64,000 nt of DNA. It comes from Haliotis asinina (taxonomy: Eukaryota; Mollusca; Gastropoda; Lepetellida; Haliotidae). The stretch is from positions 41,595,001-41,659,000 of the forward strand of contig NC_090291.1 in assembly GCF_037392515.1 (NCBI RefSeq), in the 5' to 3' direction. The notes beneath the pieces were generated by a model, which worked only from the letters and a program-made list of their open reading frames with translations, ran no database searches and was not told where the DNA came from. Both the position numbers and the translations under genes were made by a program. Positions 56,222-64,000 of this stretch are shown piece by piece (position 1 is the stretch's first letter; each line of letters begins with the position of its first letter).

Positions 56222-56830
56222 GAGCGTCATTTATTCACAACGTTCGAGTTACCATGGATATAGAACAATATGCACGTATGATCCCCTTAAAAGTATTACT
56301 GCAATCTTGCCAAAGGTTACATAGATATATGTGCTGAATGACGTAAAAAAATTATTTCTTTCTAGATATTGGCAAAAGCGTTAATAACACTGATCCAATG
56401 AATAGCCTAGTGGATACCGCGTTTCGCCGTCACACAAAATGTCTGCTTTCGATTCCTCAAATAGGTGTGCACCATCTTTAAGCCCAGCTCTAGGGTTACC
56501 CGTCGTGATAGTGTTAGTACATGGATATAAATGTCTTAAACCATCCTCTCTCACAGGGATGGAGACTATGTTATATAAGCTATGTATAACTTACACGTTA
56601 GTGTAAGCATAAGATATGAATGTCAGTGGGGTTTTCTAAAGTAAAAAGATGCAATGTAAGTTCGTCTATCTTACCAAAACCGTGTATAACGTCGTCCTTT
56701 GTCATTAACAAGATAATATGAAATATGGCTTGTATATCCGTTGTAAAATTTTTTTTATTCGCGATTTTTAATTAGCATACATGTATTATTGTCGATATTA
56801 TATTTTTCACTAACCATTATCATGTATATC

Positions 56831-56836
56831 AATAAA
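56831..56836 (+). terminator. Poly(A) signal of copy B
   Basis: AATAAA followed by TGTGTG-rich sequence, 610 bp after the stop. Confidence 0.55.
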
Positions 56837-56970
56837 TGTGTGTAAATACAGAAGTCTTGATTTGATGGAAGCCAATGGTATCTTCAAGACTGATATTTCA
56901 AAGAGGATTGGGAGGTCAGGCTTGCTGACTTGGTTGACACATGTCATTGTATGAAAATCATCATTGTATG

Positions 56971-57130
56971 AAAGAGATCATCAAGGTATGAACCCGTGAA
57001 GATCCGGGTTAGAACTGATCTTTATCAACCTATGCTTGTCAGATTCCACGACCAGGTGGTCGGTGACTTGGTTGACATGCCGTCGATCACTGGATTGTTT
57101 GGTCTCGACTCGATTATTTACAGGCTGCCG
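56971..57130 (+). pseudogene. Remnant of an alkylsulfatase exon 1 end with its SINE
   Basis: AAAGAGATCATCAAG then GTATGAACCCGTGAAG matches the end of copy B exon 1 (52,438 onward), its donor and the abutting family 1 SINE. It shares the private SINE variant with TCAGATTC. Only the last 15 coding bases remain. Confidence 0.75.
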
Positions 57131-57149
57131 AAATGTAGTTGGAATTCTG

Positions 57150-57275
57150 GAGACTGGAACTCGTCCCCTCGAAATGGCCCGGGTTCGATTCCCCCACATA
57201 GGTACAATGAGTGAAACCACCGTGATATTTCTGGCATATTGCTAAAAGTGATACCTCACTCACTCACTCACTCTC
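57150..57275 (+). repeat. tRNA-derived SINE, family 2
   Basis: GGCCCGGGTTCGATTCCCCC and tail GGCATATTGCTAAAAGTG plus CTCACTCACTCAC. Confidence 0.85.
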
Positions 57276-57619
57276 CATACAAATCGAAGCATCTTTACTT
57301 CTAAATGTGGCGAGAGTGTATAGCTATCATTCGAAACAAAATATATGAATGGACGAGGCTATATGTACCCTGATATAATAATGTGACAATTGATAGAAAA
57401 AAATTAAAAAACATAAGAAGAGTATATATCAATTTCTATACTTTGGGAAGAGCCTGAGTAAGTCTAGATCTCTCATGCTCAGACCCAGGTTCGACGAGAC
57501 AAAAGACGGTCTCGCCGCAGCTCAGCTGCTTCCGTTGTCAGATATAAACAACATCAGAGCGATTTGAGCCAGTTGTTTTGGGTGGCACGTGTGCAGTCAG
57601 CAGCATGAAGATCAGGTTT

Positions 57620-57755
57620 ACCCCGAGACTATTTCACTGTTATCATAAAAAGGACTTTGACCTGAAATGGGCGCTGCGTCAGTATTGACGATGTGAACTG
57701 AGCCTTAAACTGCTGCAGCTCCACCTACGTCAGGCACGACATAAACAATCACAAG
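57620..57755 (+). promoter_or_regulatory. Candidate 5' noncoding exon and promoter of copy C
   Basis: Homologous to 30,380-30,536, with the shared donor (CACAAG then GTATGC). ATCATAAAAAGG at 57,645 could act as a TATA box. The following intron to the copy C ATG would be about 970 bp. Confidence 0.4.
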
Positions 57756-58210
57756 GTATGCGCTTGTTAATATCGTTACAGCCTTATAAACAGTGGTATG
57801 GACGCGCGTAAAAGATTGACCCAGATAGCTGCCTTGTGCGAACCGGCCACGGCCTCTCAATATCCCCTTGTTTACATGATGTTAAAATGCATGGAGAGTG
57901 GTGTTAGGAGGGTAAGGTGGTGTGTGGGGATGGGGGTGGGGTGGGGTGTAGTTGTCGTAGATGTCCTTGTACACTGGAGACAGGTGCGAGTGAACTTGCT
58001 AAGGTAGAGTGACCTACCTGCCTGTACGCTGACAGGCAATAACAGCGCTCTTTGAAGTGCATGTAAGAAGATTACGTTCATATCTAGCTTGGATACAGTT
58101 GTTGACACAGGTAGATGTCCTCCACAGGTCACATAGATGCATGCCTCTAGCTAAATGTAAATAAGTCTGAATTGTTTATCTTAATATTAATAACAGCAAC
58201 AAAACAATAA

Positions 58211-58290
58211 TAGTGAGTGAGTATGGTTTTACTCCGCTTTAGCAATATTCCAGCAATATCACGGCGGTGGACACCATGAATGGGTTCAAA
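58211..58290 (-). repeat. tRNA-derived SINE fragment, family 2
   Basis: Plus strand GTGAGTGAGTATGGTTTTAC to GGACACCATGAATGGGTTC. It is the paralogue of the insertion at 31,032. Confidence 0.85.
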
Positions 58291-58726
58291 GAGGTGCTTT
58301 ACTTCATATCGTTCACACGAGCAAGAAATTAAGCAACTCAGTGTTAAGTGTATCGATTAAGCTATGGAACTATTAATGATGATAATATTCATTCAACGCC
58401 GACTTCACCAGTTAAGGTCAATGTTCAAAGCGCTGACAAGACACAGATCATATGTACAAGAACATACAAGGATTTATGAAACCTAGCGTTAAAGGTGTGT
58501 TTTGACGCTGTTTGTTTAGAGTTGGTACTACGAGTCACTGACCATATTTCATTTGTCAGACAAGGCAACAGGTGTTTTCTATTGTCAGGCTAGACGATAT
58601 TAAAATGGAATATTTTTCAGAATATTAATTTCTTTCTGCGGGTCTGCTGTTAAACCAAACTATATTTGAGTGGGCGGATATGTAAACCCCTGCTAAAACC
58701 ACTTGCGTTTCTGCACTTAGTACCAC

Positions 58727-58903
58727 ATGGCCAACACTGGCGTTGTTGTCGCCCTCGTCCTCGCGGCGGCGGCGTTCGGAGGCAACTGGTTGTGGTCAAG
58801 ACAGACCAAGAAGGAGCAGATTGAGAGACTTGTCACCAGTGTCCGCGCTCCTGACCTTCTGAAGCAACACTCGCACGTCTTCAACAAGAAAGAGATCATC
58901 CAG
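58727..58903 (+). CDS. Copy C exon 1: membrane anchor
   Basis: ATG preceded by CTGCACTTAGTACCAC. About 190 bp of upstream flank is nearly identical to copy B. Donor GTGAGG. Confidence 0.92.
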
Positions 58904-61637
58904 GTGAGGGTATTAGCTCAGTTGGTTGCAAGTAAGGATCAGCACTGGTTGCCTTATGGTGGTCTTATGGTGGCCTTATGGTCAAATGAGTGAGTTAACA
59001 ATATCCCAGCAATATCACGGCGATGGAAACCAGAAATGGGCTTCACACATTGTAAACATGTGGGTAAGCGAACACGGATCTTCAGTGTGACGAGCGAACC
59101 GTTTGGGCGATCCCATTTACTCGCACGCAAAAATGCAGATTATATCCTGCATGGCCTACCATGTGTAAGGCCCATTATAACTCTCCGCCCAGCGTGGTGA
59201 GGTTAAGTGAGGTGAAGTGAGGTGAGGCGAGGTGAGGTGAGGTGAGGTGAAGTGAGGTGAGGGTGAGGTGAAATGGGGTTTAACGTCGTACTTATGAATA
59301 TTTCGCTCGTACGACGACGTGCATGTGTGGCTGCTTCTACTATCCCAGACTTTTGCTGGTTTTATAGTGCTGGCTCACTGAGATACCATGCCACAGTTAA
59401 GCATAAATGCCCCACTCAGACACAGTATACTGACTCCGATCCGGTATTGTATCTATTAATGCCGAGCGCCAGCACCCTAATTTACGTCTTTTGGTATGAC
59501 GCGGCCGGGGATCGAACCTTCCGCTCTCCGGGTCGACACTCTAACCACCCCTAAACACCCCGGGTGGTTCCCGGTGTTGTAGGTCTGGAATACTTGCTTT
59601 CAGAGGGAGGTCCTCCCGGCAAGTATGCAAAAGATTCATTTTCAATTTTCGACCGGTGACATTCAGATCCATTTGGTGTAATAATTTGACGCTCAATACT
59701 AGACTTGATATATCGTGTCATGGACCATTCAGGGGCCTTAGAGTGGTCTCCAGTAAGTTTGATTTCACTTGAAACTGATGAATTGCTCACTAGAACAAAA
59801 TCTAAAAACTGCCAAACAAAACCAAAAAACACCTTTTACACAATCACATGAAATTGACAAACTGTCCTGATTAATCGCATGATTTGGGACATCCGAATGA
59901 ATAAGTTGTTTAAGAAACGATCGATCAGTAATTAGTTTTCACTTTTCGCTATGGTAGAGCAGCCAAGTAATCAACAAGTGTGTGTAGTGAAATTTAAATT
60001 TCACACGTGCTACTTGCTCACCTGATCAGTTTGTTTCTGTAGACCATTTATGGTGCTAGAAAATAAGACGATAGCATCTTTGTCTGACACCTAAATGGCA
60101 AACAAAGACTTTATTATTGCTTCTTACACATACTTTTACATTTTAATATGTACTACATACAGGTTTCGTCGCTGTCTTCGACCAGTTGACCTGCTGGGAA
60201 TCTATTCTAGATTACATACCCACGATGCTCAGACAAAACAAGCAATATCAAAGTTATTAAGACCTTAGCAGCGTTAGTAAAGTTTGACGAACATATGGTT
60301 CTTCTGAGCGTTACAGGTAACACCCAACGTATACTCTGCCATCGGCTTTGCCATCGCCAACTCCATCATGATCGTCGGCGACGACGGCATCATCATTGTT
60401 GATGTCACGGAGAGCGTGGCTGCTGGGAGGGAGATTCTCGCCGCCTTCAGAAACATCACCAGCAAGCCAGTCAAAGCCATCATCTACACTCACAACCACG
60501 CCGACCACACATACGGAGCTCGGGTACGTCAGTGAAACTGATCTTTATATATATTTTTCTTGAACGTTTGCCTGCAAAGTATCACCTATTAAGCAAGTAT
60601 TTATTAAAATAAAAACTTGTTAGCTCCATTTCCGTTTTACACCCAATTCCGACATTTCACCTCGAGTTCCAGGAAACGGGCATTTATGAAGTGGGGGATG
60701 CGCGTTGTGACTAAAGAGGTCACGTAGCACATTATTGAAATCAAGTTTCCAAAAATCAAATTGAAAACATAAATATATTACGTTTGACTTACCCAGTTTT
60801 AGGTGACAGTACAATGTCTCATTATATACATCCGCAGGAAGAAATGTCTTTCTCTGTGTCCATCTCTAGTAGTCCCGAGTACTAGTATGACTTCTCTCTG
60901 TCACTTTACCTGCTGTTACATATAACTAAATGCGTGAAATGCAGCTTGCATTTTTTCGATGCACCCACGTGCACGTGTTCTGTTATTTTCCTTTAAACTG
61001 CAAAGATATTCACAAAGTATGGTACACGGTCGATGTTCATTAAGCCAGTTCCTCAAACCGCCGTCATTAAGGTGAAATATAGCTTGTTACGGTGTTGCAC
61101 GAACGAACGAACGGACCATGGCGAAGGTAACGTGAGAACTCCAATGCCTAGATGTTGAAGCTCTCCAAGCGCTAAGGTAGTCGTAAGGTCATGTTATATA
61201 GCAATTACGACAATCTTAGTGCTAAGAGAGCTTCGTAAATCTGGTCCCATACCTGAAAGCTGACAGAAAAAGTTGCTCATTGTTCACTCAACCTCTTCAT
61301 TCAGCCCGCTTAGTATAATACAATATATGACATTCCCCAGACCGGTGCGTATGTTTTAAACAAGATCATTCTTTGTTTCCACGACAGGGGTTTATTGAGC
61401 AGGACCAACCGAGACCAGAGATCTGGGCACATCGTAGTATCTTGTCCGAGTTCCAAACCTTCTTCTACACCTCCCCGATAGGTTATCAGCGAGCCATGAG
61501 ACAGTTTGGGGTGCTCATCCCCAATCACATCAATTCCGGTATAGGAATGAAGCTGAGAGTGGCAGACGAAGGACAACCTGGTCTTATCTTCCCCAACAAG
61601 TTGTTTGTGGGGATAGAGAGGGATATTACTGTGGCAG
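58727..61637 (+). CDS. MBL-fold alkylsulfatase, copy C, exons 1-3 only
   Basis: Exons 58727-58903, 60317-60523 and 61388-61637, with donors GTGAGG, GTACGT and GTTAGT, encode the membrane anchor, the zinc motif THNHADH (intact) and the segment to DITVAG. All exons are open and in phase, so this part looks functional. The fourth exon, which carries about two thirds of the protein in A and B, is not found between 61,638 and 64,000. It may lie beyond the window behind the LINE at 62.4-63.1 kb, or be lost. Exon 1 differs from B at about 5 of 59 residues and from A at about 14. Exon 2 differs from A at 3 of 69 and from B at about 21. The gene is thus a mosaic. Confidence 0.85.
58983..59112 (-). repeat. 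tRNA-derived SINE, family 2, in copy C intron 1
   Basis: Plus strand CAATATCCCAGCAATATCAC to GTGTGACGAGCGAACC. Confidence 0.85.
59196..59556 (-). repeat. tRNA-derived SINE, third family, full length
   Basis: On the minus strand: TGGTTAGAGTGTCGACCC (A box), GGTTCGATCCCCGG (B box), a long body and the 3' end GACGTTAAACCCC, followed by a (CACCT)n tail (59,196-59,272 on the plus strand as GGTGA repeats). Head and tail differ from families 1 and 2. Confidence 0.85.
60317..60523 (+). CDS. Copy C exon 2: zinc-motif exon
   Basis: Acceptor GCGTTACAG, donor GTACGT. Encodes VTPNVYSAIGFAIANSIM and YTHNHADHTYGAR; nearly identical to copy A but with the intact metal ligand. Confidence 0.92.
61388..61637 (+). 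CDS. Copy C exon 3
   Basis: Acceptor CCACGACAG, donor GTTAGT. One codon shorter than A and B. Encodes RPEIWAHRSILSEFQ and FVGIERDITVA. Confidence 0.9.
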
Positions 61638-62035
61638 GTTAGTAGAGAGATATGACCGGGGCAGGTTATTGGAGAGAAGCATGACTGTGGCAGGCTAAAA
61701 AAAAGACATGACTGTGGCAGGTTTGTAGAGAAACATGACTGTTTCAGGTTAAAGGAGAGACATGACTGTGACAAATTAGTGGAGAGACATGATTGTGACA
61801 GATTAGTGGAGAGACATGACTGTGGCAGGTTAATGGAGGGAGACGTGACTGAAGCAGGTCAGTGGAGAGACATGACTGTGTCTGGTTAGAGGAGAGACAT
61901 GGATGTGGCAGGTCAGTGGAGAGACATGACTGTGGCTGGTTAGAGGAGAGACATGGATGTGGCAGGTCAGTGGAGAGACATGACTGTGGCTGGTTAAAGG
62001 AGAGACATGACTGCGTCGGGTTAGTATATATCACT
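61638..62035 (+). repeat. 27-bp minisatellite of exon 3 end plus splice donor, copy C
   Basis: About 14 units of GAGAGACATGACTGTGGCAG then GTTAGTG. The first copy is the real exon end (GAGGGATATTACTGTGGCAG then GTTAGTA). In the last part, units alternate in a 54-bp higher-order pattern (GACTGTGGCTGGTTAGAG and GGATGTGGCAGGTCAGTG). Confidence 0.92.
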
Positions 62036-62398
62036 GTACGAGGTTAACAGTAGAAGAGAGAGATATTTCTGTAGTAGGGTTGAAACGATATACCACGGTA
62101 TATGTAGAACCGCGGTATTTGGCCTTTGGTTCTGTATGCCGTAATAGAATCCCAAAAATCAGTATTTTCGGTTGTTGTACCGTCATTTCAAAAACTTTTT
62201 ATAGCGTTTCTAAAATGTCTTACTGACTTGCATTCTTAGAAAGCCGCCATTTTTCCTGGAAGTAAGTTCGGAATTACCTTGAATGTCCTCTACTTAGATC
62301 TAGGACATCAATACCCGGGTTCCTTTCTCAGCTCTTTCAAATAAAACAGTTGTCCAATCGCGTTATACCTTTTGTAACTGCATACATTATGCAAACAT
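62036..62398. other. Spacer where exon 4 of copy C would be expected
   Basis: No similarity to VHIPGET or later exon 4 motifs is seen. In copy A exon 4 starts about 490 bp after exon 3, in B about 650 bp. Confidence 0.6.
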
Positions 62399-63130
62399 GA
62401 CAGACAGACAGACAGACAGCTTATTCAGTAATACTGGCCACATGGCCTATAGTACAATTATGGTTGATTGTTACTATTCTTTTGAACAGCTTTCGTGGAT
62501 TTTAAATGCAAGTTTTAAATACAACGCAAGAGAACGCAAACTATTCATAATGTGAGCTTAAAATGTTTGCCATTGACTCCTTACAAGAGGTAATAGTTTT
62601 TAATTCTGGAAGGTATTTCAGCCTTAACTGTGCATATTTATCACACTTAAATAATATGTGTAACTCATCTTCCAAATTACCTGAATTACAATTTGTGCAA
62701 ACAGCATCTCTAAGTTCATTGCATTTTCTCTGACGGAACGAGGTAATTTTAAAAGTGTGCAATGATATTCTAAATTTACACAATGCTCTTACAATTGATT
62801 TGTCCTGAAGATTATGTATGTACATTTCAGTCTGAAATATTGATTTAATGGAACTGTAGTGGGTGAGATAGGTGGAAGTACAGATAGATTCATGCCAAGT
62901 TTGAATATATACATCTTTATGTCTTTGTTTAAATATTGACAAAAACATATTATCACCAACAACACTCTGGAACATCCAAACATGAGACAAAACACATAGG
63001 AAAAGAAGGTGTGGAACATCTCAAGCCCAACACTGTTTTCCATTATCATCGAGCTTCTTTAACATACGGTAACAATGATAGGGATAACGACAAATATACA
63101 TTTTAAGTGTGCAAACATTTGCATTAAAGA
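62399..63130 (-). mobile_element. LINE 3' end, minus strand
   Basis: (GACA)n tail at 62,399. A minus-strand open frame of 149 codons includes LCKFRISLHTFKITSFRQRK and CTNCNSGNLEDELHILFKC, the C-terminal zinc-binding block of this LINE type. It lies where copy C continues. Confidence 0.8.
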
Positions 63131-63938
63131 CCAGTTGTTACACATCCTAGGTATAAAATTCCCACTGGGTTTATCCAGATATGACTGGTAGAAGACGTTA
63201 GACTTTAGAATAAATGTAAAAAATTATCTGATACATAAAAAATCTAATCGCCTAAATTTCTTACAACCACACTTTTTGATTAATACGTTTCAAATGGAAT
63301 ATAAACACTGGATTTACTGAGAACATGTTATATCGAGAGGTACATTTTGTCACGGGACGTGGCAAAACTTACCTCTCATATGTTCTCAGTAAACCTGTCT
63401 TGGAATCTCGAAATTAGTATTGGAAGTATTCCAAATTTATACATTTCTGAGATTTCATACATTTTTATTGAACTAATGTTCAACAGATAAGCTCACTGGA
63501 ATTGAGATCGAATGCAAATGTAATTACGATTCGATATACTGAATATTCAGTGGTTTATTTTCTGGCTGCATCAGTGTCATTTTTAACCCAAACACCTAAA
63601 AACATTATCAGCGACAACAATTCGTACAATATAAAAAATATAATTGATACACGTCATATTACACTTCGATATGTTTCCACAACTGGTCAGCTATGAATGT
63701 GACGACTTGACCTGAAAATAGGTGTTATTTACAGACATGTGATCATTCAGCGATACTGTCAACCTGAGTGATCTCGCGTGAGATGCGAGCTATTCCGAAC
63801 AGTACCGATGATTGCTCGAAGGATCACTTGCCATTTGCTATCCAGTCCTTATGTGTTGCGTTAATTTATCTAATATAATTTATATATTGACAGTTTTGTT
63901 TATTCAAAATAATAATGATTACGGTTAATTTCTCATGC
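63131..63938. other. Spacer, nothing recognised
   Basis: AT-rich. An inverted pair ACTGAGAACATGTTATATCG and TATGTTCTCAGTAAACC occurs at about 63,318-63,398. GATCTCGCGTGAGAT lies near 63,771. Confidence 0.4.
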
Positions 63939-64000
63939 TGTCGATCACTGGATTGTCTGGTCCTAACTCGATTATTTGCAGACCGTCGCCACATAGTTGG
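63939..64000 (+). repeat. SINE, family 1, cut by window edge
   Basis: TCGATCACTGGATTGTCTGG to CGCCACATAGTTGG; continues beyond the window. Confidence 0.85.

Noticed and set aside
61744-62047. Repetitive open frames of 61 and 96 codons on both strands
   Set aside because: A 27-bp unit is a multiple of three and therefore stays open in several frames; no start context or homology.
63318-63398. Inverted repeat ACTGAGAACATG as a MITE
   Set aside because: Arms are short, with no visible target-site duplication and no second copy in the window.
1-64000. Retroviruses, LTR elements, Polintons, CRISPR arrays, prokaryotic operons
   Set aside because: No LTR pairs with gag/pol motifs, no capsid or integrase of those groups, no spacer-repeat arrays and no bacterial gene organisation were seen. 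All mobile DNA recognised is SINE, LINE or DDE transposon.

Overview
The window looks like a gene-poor stretch of a molluscan nuclear genome, most probably a vetigastropod such as an abalone (Haliotis). Evidence: genes split by GT-AG introns, animal-type protein families, and two dense SINE families ending in (GTGA/TCAC)n tails of a kind I recall from abalone DNA. The species call is from memory and was not searched. No retrovirus, LTR element, Polinton, CRISPR array, rRNA or convincing functional tRNA was seen.

Layout. 1-8.1 kb: intergenic, with SINEs, a Tc1-like relic and one end of a CACTA-type transposon. 8.2-19.8 kb (+): a 12-exon SLC7 amino-acid transporter light chain, closest by eye to b(0,+)AT1/SLC7A9. 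Its first exon is not found; a deletion-derivative DNA transposon sits in its first visible intron. 20-30 kb: intergenic, with a CR1/L2-like LINE, a CACTA-like element (about 23.8-26.7 kb) and minisatellites. 30.3-61.6 kb (+): a tandem cluster of metallo-beta-lactamase-fold alkylsulfatase genes (SdsA/BDS1 type). Copy A is 39,743-46,710, copy B 52,276-56,221, and copy C runs from 58,727 with exons 1-3 only. A scrap of a further exon 1 lies at 56,971. LINEs fill 31.6-39.7 kb and lie at 51.1-52.1 and 62.4-63.1 kb.

Gene logic. Copy B is intact (581 codons, four exons, complete zinc motif THNHIDH). Copy A keeps long exons 3 and 4 but has a Tyr in place of one zinc-binding His and lacks a GT at the exon 1 donor. 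Copy C is a mosaic: exon 1 and its upstream flank match B, while exons 2-3 and the far upstream region match A; exon 4 is not in the window. This indicates repeated duplication and gene conversion.

Most unusual signal. In two unrelated genes the segment spanning an exon end and its 5' splice site has been tandemly multiplied into the following intron: SLC7A exon 11 (about 79-bp units) and alkylsulfatase exon 3 (27-bp units, in A and C). This leaves arrays of decoy splice donors. All calls are by eye; no alignment or database search was run.
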